A DNA stretch of 64,000 nt. Source: Larimichthys crocea. Lineage: Eukaryota > Chordata > Actinopteri > Sciaenidae. The notes under the pieces are model-generated. The model worked only from the letters and a program-made list of their open reading frames with translations. It had not been told where the DNA came from and ran no database searches. The translations under genes were made by a program, and so were the position numbers. This document shows positions 49,426-61,419 of the stretch, in pieces. The stretch's first letter is position 1. Each line of letters starts with the position of its first letter. Location of the stretch: the NCBI RefSeq assembly GCF_000972845.2, contig NW_020852647.1, forward strand, positions 333,006 through 397,005, in the 5' to 3' direction.

Positions 49426-49587
49426 AACCATCTGTCTAAATGACTAGAACAAAATCTGAATCTGAATCTGGTCCGCGGGATCAGCAGCCAAAACCACGCC
49501 AAGAAAATCCACCTCGTAGGCTGTGGCATCCCGCGGACAGATTCAGATTCAGATTTGTTGTTCTAGTCCATTTAGAGACAGATGTGT
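49426..49587. repeat. Hairpin element H (A copy 4)
   Basis: Same inverted repeat with small indels. The loop has the copy-3 type (reverse complement GAGGTGGATTTTC). Confidence 0.85.
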
Positions 49588-52034
49588 TCTGGCTCTGGTT
49601 TGATCTGTTAGGACTATGCCCTCTTACTTTAGTCTTCTTCTTGGATCAAATGTGTATATTGAATCTTTGCTGCTGGAATGGAAGTAAAGTACACAAAAGC
49701 ACCCTTAAACTGGATTCCCTTTACTTTCACCATCTGTCTGGAGTTGTTTATACAGTATTTGGTGTTGTCCCCCCCCCCCCCACAACCACACACACACACC
49801 TGGGGTGCAGGTGGACATCAGGGCCCCTAGTGTGTCAGGAACAGGCAAACAGGGCGCATGTGATGGACCGGGTCTTGGACGCGGCAGCAATCTGACGAAC
49901 TCAACAGAAGCTCAGTGTATTAGATCCTCCTGCTGCCTTTATGAATCAAAAGCACATTCATAACTGTCCTCGATTCTCCTTCAGAGCGCCTCCTGGGGGT
50001 GGTCGGCGAATCACGTTCTTATCTGTCGCTGCTCAAAAACACCTGGGTCTCCTCCACCGTAAAGAGATGCAAGAAGACGCCAACCAAGAGCTGTGTGCAG
50101 CAGCAGGGACAGCGTACAGTGATGAGTTGTGCACACTGATGGAGGGTCACCCGCTATAGGGGACGAGCCCTCGTAACACACTGGCAGCACTAGTCCAGAT
50201 AGTCTCTACAGAACAGGCGGCCAGAAAGTCCCTACAGACATTTTAAATATACTTTTTAAACATAGTTTTCAAACATACATTAAACATCTATAATAACATA
50301 CATGTTGTATTAGTTCCAGTTTGTACTTTATATCCAGATCAAATACTTCAGTATCTCATACATATTTTGCATACAGAACCAGGTCAGACGTTATGGGCTA
50401 AATATGTGCCACTAGAACTGAATTTGATTCATTATATTTGATTGTTCAATTTGGAATCATTGCCATTGACACTGAATTGTAATTTGAATTTTAGTGTTGG
50501 AACTAGAACATTCAGTTCTCAAATTGCAAAATCAATTTTTAGGCACACCTCTCACATTAAATCTGAGGTAGAAAAATGACATGTGGACAAAACTTTGTGG
50601 ACATGTGCACATTGTTTCTGACGGAAAGTTATGAGCATTTTTATATTTGAATATGAATAGTAATATTAGTATTAATGTTTAAATATTTATATTTCAGTGT
50701 AGAAGTAATCATATGTTGATTTAAAGCAGCTGATCCTCCTCAGAGATCCAAACGAACTTACGTTTAGATTTAAACTCTACTATTACATTAATTTTATTTT
50801 GTTTTCCACATTGTGGATCACAAGGTTTTCTGTTGTGAAAAACAACTGAATAATAAATAAACATGTAGCGTGCCTGTTGAAAGGTTTTGTTTTTATTTCT
50901 CAAACTGAATTCCAACGTGATCCAGCAACCTTCCAAGTAACTCAGTACTTTTACTTTGTGACTTCAGTACTGTGTTCCCTGTCATGTTGTATGGGGGGGC
51001 CAAACATTCAAAATAAACAAACAATAATATTATAAAATATAATATTTACATTATGGAATTTATTGCAGTGATATACAACGAAGGCCTGTTCAGTTATCGT
51101 GAATACAGCACGCCTCGTCCTATGCTGTCTACTACTAAAATACACGCTGGTGTCTAAACATTAAAATAACGTGTTGGTAAGAGTGTAGTTTATCGTTGTG
51201 ATTACATATGTGTGTTAAAAACTGACAGTCAGTCTGTGGTAATTGTGACATCCTTTATCTCGTGTTGTGAGACATGTTAGTTAGTGGTTTGATTAATTGG
51301 TTGTGTATTTGATTATGATGGTTGGTGAACAGGTATTATCAGCTGAAATCTAGGTTAAAGATTGTAACAGCAGGCCAAATGTTGTTTTAAACTATTTTCC
51401 TAAATGTTCACTTTGTTCTAATAGCTAGAGAGGATTAAACAAGAATGCTGGTTCTTCTGGTCTTGTGCCAAACTCTGGCAAACTTTGAATGAATCTGATG
51501 AAATGTGACGTTGGCTTGAAACGTCCAAACTGCCTGGCTCTGGGAAGGAGTCTGGGTGGGAGAGAACCAGAATCTGAGAGGCGTTCAGTGACCTGAAACC
51601 AGAGTTTGCAAAAACAGTTTTGTGTCAGAGGTCACACGCTGTTAAAGTGCTTCTCAGTTGGGGAAAAAAGTGCAAGCCCCGCCAGGGCGTTCTCAGCTAA
51701 TGAGTGGCGGCCTCCTTATCGCCTTGTTTCATGAGCTGACTCAGTAGAGGAGTCCGCGTTTTCACACATGGGAACTCCATGCGTCTCCCACTGCTTGCAG
51801 ACAAGTTGTTTGTATCATGGCACCAACAACATTGATTCCGTCCTGACCTTAGAGGGCCAGCCAAGGTTAGTCTAACTTAGCATAAACCACTGGAAGCAAA
51901 GGACTTCCTGCTGATAGTTCGGAGCTTAATCAAACTTTATTATCGTGCTCACAACAACAAAATATTCAGGAACCAATCATGAAACCTGAAACCCGAAATC
52001 TGAATCTTGATCACAATTTAGTTCAAGTTAGCAT
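49588..52034. other. Unit A unique block 2, inverted copy 4 (non-coding)
   Basis: Reverse complement of 36,961-39,401 with frequent single-base errors. It contains the L2-type tail at about 50,315-50,400 (-). Confidence 0.6.
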
Positions 52035-53795
52035 TCATTCCTCTGATGTTCCTCTAACATTCCTCTAACGGTATCCCTGGTGGCCCTCTGACGTCCCTTA
52101 ACGTTTTCCTGATGTTGCCTCTAATGATCATCTGACCATCTCTAATTTTCCCCTCTGACGTTCCTCTACGGTTCATCTGGACATTCCTTTAAGTTTCCTA
52201 TGACATCCTATATGTTCCTCTATGGTCCTCTAAACGTTCCTCTGGTGGTATCTAATATTTCTCTGACCGCCCTCTGACATTCTCTGAAGTTCCACTGACG
52301 TGCCTCGAATGTCCTCTGACGTTGCCTCAATGTTCCTCTGAACATTCTCGAATGGGTCATCTGATTTTCCTCTAAGTTCCTCTGAACGTTCCTCTGACAT
52401 TCCTCCTAATGTTCCTCTGACAGGTCCCTAACATTCTCTAATGTTTCCTCTTGATGGCCCTCTAATGTTCCTCTGATGGTCCTCTAACGTTTCCTCTGAT
52501 GTCACTCTAATAGTGATCTGACGGCCCTCTGACAGTCCTCTGAAGGTTTCCCTCTGACGTTCCTCTAATGGTTCCCTGACGTGCCGCCAATTTTCATCTG
52601 GACATTCCTCTAATGTAATCTGATTTCCTCGACTGTTCCTCTGACGTTCAGCTGACTTCCTCTAACAGTCAGCTAATGTTTCATCTGATGTTCCTGTAAC
52701 ATTCTTCTGACATTCCTCTAATGCTCCTCTGACGTGTTCCTCCAATGTTACTCTGATGGCCCTCTAACGTTCCTCTGATACGCCGCTTAGATCCGTGATG
52801 TTCCCCTAACGTTCCCTCTAACGTTCCTCGAAAGCCCTGTGACGTTCCTCAAATGTTACTCTGATGTTCCCTCTGATGTTTCCGTTGAACGGCCCCTAAT
52901 GATCCTCTAACGTTCCCTCGAGGTTCCTCTTCATACCTTTTAAAGGCCCTCTAATGATCCTCGTAACATTCATCTAATGTTCGCTCTAATGTTCCTCTGA
53001 CGGCCCTTTATGGCCGCTAACATTCCTCTAATGTGGTTTCCTCGAATGTTCCTCGACGGCCCGCTTATGAGCCTCTAACATCCCTCTAATTTCCTCTGAC
53101 GGCCCTCTTATGATCCTCTAACAGTCCCTGATGGTCCTCTGACGTCCTTTGACACCTCTAATGATCCTCTAATGGTCCTCTGACGGCCCTCGAATGATCC
53201 TCTAAATGGTTTCCTCTGCGGCCCTCTAAGGATCCGCTAACATTCCTCTGAACGGTCCTCTGACGGCCCTCTTATGATCATCTAACATTCTCTGATGTTC
53301 CTCCGGATGTTCCTCCTGACGCCCTCTAATGATCCCTCTAATGTTCCTCTAAGGTTCATCTGACGGCCCCTCTTATGATCCTCTCTAACATCCTCTGATG
53401 TTCGCTGATGTTTCCTCTGATGGCCCTCCTTATGGATTCCGCTAACATTACCTCTGAGGTTTTCCTTCTGACGTTCCCTTTGAGCGCCCTAATGATCCTC
53501 TAATGTTCCTCTAATGTTCCTCTGACGGCCCTCTAATGATCCTCTAACATTCCTCTGAACGCCCTCTTATGATCCTCTAACATTCCTCTGATGTGCCTCT
53601 GATGTTTCCTCTGACGGCCCCTCTATGATCCTGCTAAGGTTCCTCTGACGGCCCGCTTATGATCTCTAACAGTCCCTCTGATGTTCCTCTGATGGTTCCT
53701 CTGACGGCCCTCTAATGAGCCTCTAATGGTCCTCTATGTGCCTCTGACGGCCCGCTTATGATCCTCTAACTTCCTATATGGTTCCTCTGGTGTTC
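52035..53795. repeat. 11-bp minisatellite (A copy 4, inverted)
   Basis: Units TGTTCCTCTAA and variants with many indels. Confidence 0.93.
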
Positions 53796-54371
53796 CCTTC
53801 CTTACACTCCCTGCTCTTTGTCAGTGAAGGGCAATGAAGTCACAGTAAGCAGTGCAGTGTGGGAGAGAATCGTGTTATGAAAAGGGCCTCGAGTGGTGTC
53901 CTCTGCAAACGCTCAACACATCAGGGGTCAGCATTTCCTGTGTGAGGGATGGGAAGGTCCACCACAGGAAGCTGCGCACGCTCGGGTTCCAGGATGTCAC
54001 GATGACATTCACAGAGGCAGGAAGTCCCCTCAAAATAAAATATCTCAGTGTGGGAGCACAAATGTAAATTAAGGTGTGTTTTAATAAACGGGTAATTATA
54101 TTTAAATAATATATGAAATTGATTTGAACACAGCAGATCATAAATGATAAAACATAATATGAAGAATCAATAGAGAGCGAGCGCTCCAGAACTCCTCAGA
54201 ACGTTTTCCCCGGGCCGCCGCTGAGCCGCCTAATGAATAGCATGAGCAAACACATCGGATCAGATCTGCATATTTCAGAGTGCAGAGCAGCGCTCGTGAA
54301 CTAATATCATGTTTGGACTCCCTGTTAACCTAGGTCTCTCTACAGGTGAAAACACACCTGAGGGTCTGGCG
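53796..54371. other. Unit A unique block 1, inverted copy 4, truncated by the gap
   Basis: It includes the candidate conserved block (54,085-54,330). The CA/GT array that should follow is missing. Confidence 0.6.
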
Positions 54372-54381
54372 NNNNNNNNNN
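54372..54381. other. Assembly gap (10 N)
   Basis: Ten unknown bases separate A copy 4 from the inverted F block. The size is surely nominal. The two sides do not adjoin elsewhere in the window. Confidence 1.
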
Positions 54382-54751
54382 TTAATATCTCGTGGACTTT
54401 CCGGACGAGGAATGTCCAGTGTCTGCATGTATCTTTGGAAGCTGCAGGTTTTTGCTTCCCGTGGGCTTTCCTAAGGATTAGATGTGTCCGTCCGCCTGCC
54501 GTGTTTGCTAAAGACACTTGCTCCTGGTGTGTCTCCTCGGATTTCTGAAGTAAAATGAGGTCCGGTTCCGCTATTTGTGTTGGCAGCCATGATCTTTCTG
54601 TTGAAGCCAAACAAAGATTGTTTTCAGGTTTTTATCAGATTCATCTGTAGCTGAACAGAACCAGTGTTCAGACCAGCTAGCCCCTGTCCTCACCGTTTTA
54701 CATTTGAAATAGTGAGTCGTCGTTGACATGAGAGTCATGAAAGGCCTATTC

Positions 54752-54850
54752 TATCTATGCAGTTCTATTTTATTTTATTATACAGCACCAGAATCATAAC
54801 TTCAGTTATCTCATGACACTTCAGAGCAGGTCAGAGTACCTCTTCTATCA
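54752..54850 (-). mobile_element. L2-type 3' tail (F inverted copy)
   Basis: AACTTCAGTTATCTCATGAC on the plus strand is the complement of the tail at 62,465-62,590. Confidence 0.5.
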
Positions 54851-55994
54851 ATATAAGAACCAGTTGAAGTCCAGCGCAGAACCAAACGAACTGTTGAAAA
54901 GTTCCTCAAAGAACCAAAGTGGTTTGGTTTGTCTACAGGTTCAGTAAAGACTTGGTTTAAATGTTCTATTCCTTCATGACTGTGTTCGTTTCGTGTTCTG
55001 TGAGGTGTCGGCTTGCAGAGATGAAAAAAGTCCAGCTCACTTCGTCAGTCCGAGAGGAGCATCGTTATGTCAAATAAAACGCTCAGTAACAAGGTTACTA
55101 CCAACAAACTACGTTTCATTTCATTTCATAGCTTAATTTAAGAACCGTCAATGACTTTTTGGCAGGGAAGCTAACAAGAAACTCCGTTAGATACCTGTTG
55201 TATGTGGGTTCGCTGGTAGCGTGGTTTTTGCGTTGGTGCTGCCTTCTCATTGGTCGATCATCACTTTTGATCACGTTCTTGTAGACACTGATTTTTTGTG
55301 AGCGTCATCGTCAATAGTCACAGCACTCAATCATCACACGAATACACTAGCTTGCATCAAACAGGAACAACACTGCGCACCGTTCGATCTTGCCGGCAGC
55401 TCGGCCCACTTGGCGGCTTGCTCGCCCACAAGTCCGCTCGCTCACTCGCTGTCAGGTGCTTTAAGGATGAATTTACAGCTGCCAGTGTACGTGTGATGTG
55501 TGCGAATTTTTACCCAGCAGGTCCTGCAGAAACTCTGTGAGTCTGCCATTACACCTTCGAGAGGAACAGGGACTGTGGGCTCGTAATAGGTCACCTCCTG
55601 ACCAACTCGCTCTGTTAGACAGTGAAATACAACCACTTTGCCAGTCTGACTCCAGAGGGGAATACTATCCCTGATTGGAGCTGTGAATCTTGCATCAGCT
55701 GTGTGTAAAACCTACAGTCACGTGCAAGTGTATAAATAAGAGAGCGTTGAAGGCGCACAATCACACCCTCGCAATGACCCAAGTCAGGTCCATCATCTTT
55801 GGTCAGTTTGGAGAGTGTGTTCCGTCTGTCTATAGATAAAGATGCATTCAAACTTTTTTGCGGGCTTTAATCTTAACAGAAAATTAGATCACTCACACAG
55901 AGACATACAGAAGTTAAGAATTAGAATTCAAATCTCACCTCTATTTGCCAAGTTATGTGACACACCACCAGACTTTGTTTCCTGTCAGTACAAA

Positions 55995-56766
55995 CATCAG
56001 AATCGCTCAGAAAAAGAAATTACTATTGCTGCAACGTATGATTTTTACACCTATACTAGGAATTTGTGTTCATAGGTGTCGTTGAGTGCCATGAACACAA
56101 CCTTCGCAATAAAATAAACTATTAAACAAAATACTTAACTACTATAATATATATACCACATATGTTTTGTAAGGTAAGAAGAGCAGTACAGCTGGCAGTA
56201 TGGGTAAAGTACCATACAAGTGTGTCAGTATTAAGAGCATAATGCTAACAGTAGTGTTATAATATGCAAGTATAGTTATATACAGCAAAACAAGTCGAGC
56301 GGAGTGTTAATGTAACACATAGAGCGTAGTAGCATGCTAGGTCATGGATGACATTAAGGCAGGCAGAGGTGGAAGTGATGCAGATGGAAAAAGAGTTTAC
56401 GGGTGGGGGTGGTCCGGGTTCTGATTGATAGGTGGACAGCAGCATGGGAAGTAACAACGTTCTTATGGATTAGAGGTTTGGTTCTGGTCCTGATGGACCT
56501 GCAGCTCCTGTCACAGGAAGTGCTGCAAAGAGTTTGTGTCCAGTGTGGAGGGTATCAGCACAAATCTTTCCTCATGCCCCCTGAGGGTCAAGGGGTGACA
56601 GGCCTGGAGGACTGGAAGGATTGCAGCTATGGTCACACTCCATCTGCAGGCTGAATGTCATCACCTCAGTCTGCCCTGGTCTTTGGCGATGGCATAAGCA
56701 TACCGAGGTGGTGATGGAGGAGGTGCAGGGTGGACTGCTAATGCTGGCTGTGGCATCAAACATTTT
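55995..56766 (-). pseudogene. Rex1/CR1-L2-like LINE 3' fragment, inverted copy
   Basis: Minus-strand counterpart of 60,668-61,385. The reverse-transcriptase C-terminal part lies at about 56,430-56,766 and the 3' untranslated tail, with the (TCAGAA)n end, at about 55,995-56,300. Additional indels break it more than the right copy. Confidence 0.6.
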
Positions 56767-57935
56767 CGTAGGACCAGGCCCCCCCGACCCAAAAGCACAA
56801 AACTGGGACTATGCCGGTAACGTCGCACCATCCCCACAGATACCCCCAAAACGCCTATGTACATGGTCAGGCCTAATGTACACCCTTTTCCCGTAATCGT
56901 CTTTTCAGGTCCCCGTAAGATCACCACTGATCAACCCTGCGCGTTCTCTGTTGTTGGTTTATTTGGCCGTTGTGGTGTCGGGGGCACGGGCAGTTCCAGT
57001 GTCTCGAGTCGCGTTGCACGGCAAAGTTTGTATTTTTCGTTAACTTCAGAGGTAGTTGAAAGTAAAAAACACTTGCAACACCATTCATACCAATGTCACT
57101 AGACTTGAGTTACAGGGTTGATTCACTAGGTCCATCACTTTATGAAGCTGTTTTCCCGTTATAAAACAGTTTTTATGTGTTTTCTGAACATTAGTTTAAA
57201 TATGCTAATGAGGCAGTAACCATTAAAATCCAGGCTCCGAATTGTGTGGTGGGAATGTGGTGAACAGACTTTTAAAACTCTGTTTTTCAGATGAAAGACG
57301 ACGTTCAGAGCAGGCAGGTAGTATTAAAGTGGGCCATCCGTGCAATACGCATGTCCTTCGACTTTACTGAAGCAAACCTGGAAAACCTGTTTGAGAGAAG
57401 CTGGTCACATGTGTCCGGGGGCAACGACCACCTCAGCGGCTGAACATGGATCATAAACCAACAATGAGGAGTCACTAAAGACGTCCAGGCCAGTATCATG
57501 TGTGTTTTCACAGCGTCAAAACTCAGAAGACTTAACACTGTTTACAGCCTTTTGGTCTTTAGCTCATTTTTTGTTTTCCTATAATGATCTCAAATACAGA
57601 GCTTTGCATTGGTTGACCAGCAGCATGATTCCAATGAAGAGCTTCCCTCCCCTCCACTGGACATTAATCCATCATGCATTTAAACAGGTTTCAGCTCTGA
57701 CTGTTTCATATTCGAATATCTTCGTAATAACCACCTTGTTATCGCTTAACCGATTTTCTTTCTCTCACATGGGGACCGAGATTAAGTCGTTTTGTTTGGC
57801 CCCCCCCCCACCACCACCATCACCACCATCCACCAACACACCCCAGGTTAATGCCTTAGCTAGGGAAAACAACATGACTTTGAGAGAAAAGTCAACAGGT
57901 CAGATGAATATCCTTCCAACACGCAGGTTGGAACA

Positions 57936-58289
57936 TGTTACAGAGTGTGTTACAGAACCGTTAGAGAACACGTTACAGAGCAGTGTTACAGAAACACGTT
58001 AGAGACCACGTTACGAGCGTGTACAGAACATGTTAAAGACACCTACAGAGCGTGTTACAGAGAACACGTTAGCGAGAACACGTTAGAGCGCGTTACAGAA
58101 CACGTTAGAGAACCACGTTACAGAGCGTGTTACAGAACACGTTAGAGACACACGTTACAGACGCGTATTACAGAACATGCGAGAGAAACACGTTACAGAG
58201 CGTGTTACAGAAACATGTTAGAGGAACACGTTCCAGAGGCGTGTTACAGACACTGTTAGAGAACGTTACAGAGCGTATTACCGGTGTCC
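57936..58289 (-). repeat. C minisatellite, inverted block
   Basis: ACAGAACACGTTAGAGAACA-type units, the reverse complement of the 36-bp unit. The length (about 350 bp) equals the direct block at 59,216-59,560. Confidence 0.93.
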
Positions 58290-59215
58290 ATGTCTGTTCA
58301 TTTGTATGTTCTGTGCTGTTTCATGTATGTTCTGTGTGTTTCACGTGTGTTCTGTGTGTCTCATGTATGTTCATGTATGTTCTGCATGTTTCATGTATGT
58401 TCTATGTGTTTCACGTGTGTTGTCTGTGTCTCTTCATGTATGTTCTGTGTCTCATGTGTGTTCTGTGTGTTTCATGTGTGTTCTGTGTTTCATGTATGTT
58501 CTGTGTGTTTCATGTGTGTTCTGTGTTTCATGTGTGTTCTGTGTTTCATGTACGTTCTGTGTCTCATGTGTGTTGTCTTTGTCTCTTCACGTATGTTCTG
58601 TGTGTTTCATGTATGTTCTGTGTGTTTCACGTGTGTTCTGTGTTTCACGTATGTTCTGTGTGTCTCATGTATGTTCATGTATGTTCTGCATGTTTCATGT
58701 ATGTTCTGTGTGTTTCACGTGTGTTCTGTGTTTCACGTATGTTCTGTGTGTTTCAAGTATGTTCTGCATGTTTCATGTATGTTCTGTTGTGTTTCATGTA
58801 TGTTCTGTGTGTCCTCATGTATGTTCATGTATGTTCTGCATGTTTCATGTAATCTATGTGTTTCAGTGTGTTGTCTGTGTCTCTTCATGTATGTTCTGTG
58901 TCTCATGTGTGTTCTGTGTTTCATGTATGTTCTGTGTGTTTCATGTGTGTTCTGTGTTTCATGTGTGTTCTGTGTTTCATGTACGTTCTGTGTCTCATGT
59001 GTGTTGTCTGTGTCTCTTCACGTATGTTCTGTGTGTTTCATGTATGTTCTGTGTGTTTCACGTGTGTTCTGTGTTTCACGTATGTTCTGTGTGTCTCATG
59101 TATGTTCATGTATGTTCTGCATGTTTCATGTATGTTCTGTGTGTTTCACGTGTGTTCTTGTGTTCACGCTATGTTCTGTGTGTTCATGTTCTGCTGTGTT
59201 CTGTTGTTTCATGTG
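58290..59215. repeat. E minisatellite, long array at the centre of palindrome 3
   Basis: Units TTTCATGTATGTTCTGTGTG with TTTCACGTGTGTTCTGTG and TCTCATG variants. The variant order from about 58,430 recurs from about 58,880, which suggests a 0.45-kb internal duplication. Open frames up to 428 codons with repeated Cys/Val/Phe/His come from the repeat. Confidence 0.95.
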
Positions 59216-59560
59216 TGTTCTGTAACGTGTTCTCTAACATGTTCTGTAACACGCTCTGTAACGTGTTCTCTAACATGTTCTGTAACACGCTCTGTAACGT
59301 GTTCTCTCGCATGTTCTGTAATACGCTCTGTAACGTGTTCTCTAACGTGTTCTGTAACACGCTCTGTAACGTGTTCTCTAACGTGTTCTGTAACGCGCTC
59401 TGTAACGTGTTCTCTAACGTGTTCTGTAACACGCTCTGTAAGGTGTTCTTTAACATGTTCTGTAACACGCTCTGTAACGTGTTCTCTAACGTGTTCTGTA
59501 ACATGCTCTGTAACGTGTTCTCTAACGTGTTCTGTAACACACTCTGTAACATGTTCACCT
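59216..59560 (+). repeat. C minisatellite, direct block next to F
   Basis: Regular 36-bp units, clean sequence. Confidence 0.95.
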
Positions 59561-59638
59561 GCGTGTTGGAAGGATTTCATCTGACCTGTTGACTTCTCTC
59601 AAATCCATGTTTGTTTTCCTATGATGCCATTAACCTGG

Positions 59639-59678
59639 GGTGTGGTGGTGGTGGTGGTGATGGTGGTGGTGGTGGGGG
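59639..59678. repeat. (GGT)n microsatellite with G run
   Basis: GGTGGTGGTGATGGTGGTGG. The inverted counterpart is the C-rich CCACCACCACC run near 57,800-57,835. Confidence 0.9.
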
Positions 59679-60667
59679 GGGTCAGTCGCATGTGAGAGAA
59701 AGAAAATCTGTTAATCTGATAAAAGGTTGGATTATTACGAGAATATTCGAATATGAAACAGTCAGAGCTGAAACCTGTTTAAATGCATGATGGATTAATG
59801 TCAGTGGAGGGGAGGGAAACTCTTCATTGATCATGATCTGCTGTCAACCAATCAAAGCTCTGTATTTGAGATCATTATAAGGAAAACAAAAAATTAGCTA
59901 AAGACCAAAAGGCTGTAAACATGTTTAAGTCTTCTGAGTTTTGACGCTGTGAAAACACAACCTGATACTGGACCTGGACGTCTTTAGTGACTCCTCATGT
60001 TGGTTTATGATCCATGTTTCCACGCTGAGGGTGGTCGTTGCCCCTGACACATGTGACCCGGCTGCTCTCAAACGGTTTCCAGGTTTGCTTCATTAAAGTC
60101 GAAGGACATGCGTATTGCACAGGATGGCCTCACTTTAATTACTACCTGCTCTGAACGTCGTCTTTCATCTGAAAAACAGAGTTTTAAAAGTCTGTCACCA
60201 CTTCCCACCACATCATCTGGAGCCTGGATTTTAATGAGATACTGCCTCATTAGCATATTTAAACATAATGTTTCAGAAAACACATAAAAACTGTTTTAAC
60301 GTGAAAAATCAGCTTCATAGTGATGGACCTGTTCACCTGAAACATCAAGTCTTAGTGATTGTAATGATGTTGTTGCAAGTTTTTATTTCAACTACCTGAA
60401 GTTTTTAAAAACATACAAATCTTTCTCTGCAAACCCTGAGACACTGAACTGCCCGTCCCCGCTCCACAACGTCCACATGAAACCAACAAACAGGGAATCG
60501 CTGCAGTTGATCAGTTTGTCAGATCTTTTTGACCTGAAAAGATACATATACTGTATATATGTATACATTTACCTTTTTACATGTACATAGTTTTTATTCT
60601 TGTTTATGTCTACGTTTTACCTGTCAAGTCCTCAGTTTTTGTTTTTTTTACCTGTGTCTATATATGT

Positions 60668-61385
60668 TTGATGCCACAGCCATCATTGAGTCCATCCTCA
60701 CCTCCTCCATCACCATCTGGTATGCTGCTGCCATCGCCAAAGACAAGGGCAGACTGCAGTGTGACATTCAGTCTGCAGAGAAGGTGACTAGCTGCAATCT
60801 TCCATCTCTCCAGGACCTGTACACCTCCTTGGACCCTGAGGCATGCAGGAAAGATTGTGGCTGATCCCTCCCACCTGGACACAAACTCTTTGAGACACTA
60901 TCCTGTGACAGGAGGCTGCGGTCCATCAGGACCAGAACCAGAACCTCACTCCATAAGAACAGTTTTTTCCATGTCTGCTGCCAGCCTTATCAACAAGGCC
61001 CGGACCCCCCCCCCCCCGAAACTCTTTCACTCTCACACTCCACCTCTGCCTCTACATGTCACATTGACATAGCATCTACTACTCTATGTGTTACATTAAC
61101 ACTCAGCTCGGACTTGTTTTGTAATATACTATACTTGCATATTTATAACACTACTGTGATCATTTGCTCATTTATGAACACTTGACTGGTACTTACCATC
61201 ACTGCCAGCTGTACTGCTCTTTTTACTTTTAAAACATACTGTGTATATATATTTATATTGTTATATTTTTAATAGTTTATATTTAGAGAATGTTTGTCAT
61301 GCACCAACGACACCAGAACAAATTCCTTGTATGTGTAAAATCATACTTGGCAATAAAGCTTTTTCTGATTCTGATTCTGATGTTT
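60668..61385 (+). pseudogene. Rex1/CR1-L2-like LINE: truncated reverse-transcriptase C-terminus and 3' tail
   Basis: The first frame (from about 60,690) reads IIESILTSSITIWYAAAIAK and then a Gln/Ser-Ala-Glu-Lys segment to LPSLQDLYTS. A +1 shift gives TLRHAGKIVADPSH. A further shift gives HKLFETLSCDRRLRSIRTRT, then SLHKNSFF. This is the C-terminal order of fish CR1/L2/Rex1-group ORF2. The 3' tail has CACCAGAACAAATTCCTTGT, CTTGGCAATAAAGC and (TTCTGA)n. It is 5'-truncated, carries at least two frameshifts and is certainly inactive. The clade name is from memory of the tail and needs a library search. Confidence 0.7.
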
Positions 61386-61419
61386 GTACTAAGGAAACAA
61401 AGTCTGTGTGTGTTCACAT

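Larger units (their letters stand above)
47401..54371 (-). repeat. Unit A copy 4 (inverted, noisiest copy)
   Basis: The copy starts at the reverse complement of CAGCTTGTGTGTCTGATTGA and follows unit A backwards to CGCCATGACC (copy 1 position 18,989), where it meets the N gap. Single-base insertions and deletions occur every few tens of bases. Diagnostic variants are of the copy-3 type. Confidence 0.95.
54382..57935 (-). repeat. Block F, inverted copy (left arm of palindrome 3)
   Basis: Reverse complement of 59,561-62,943: it starts with ATCTCGTGGACTTTCCG (end of F) and ends with CGCAGGTTGGAACATG (start of F). It is noisy compared with the right copy. Confidence 0.92.

Noticed and set aside
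17597..54371. A self-replicating or virus-like element with long inverted repeats
   Set aside because: No replication, capsid or transposase gene is present; the inverted blocks consist of minisatellites and non-coding DNA.
58284..59592. Frame of up to 428 codons with repeated Cys/Val/Phe/His
   Set aside because: Produced by the E minisatellite; internal duplication and neighbouring open frames argue against a protein.
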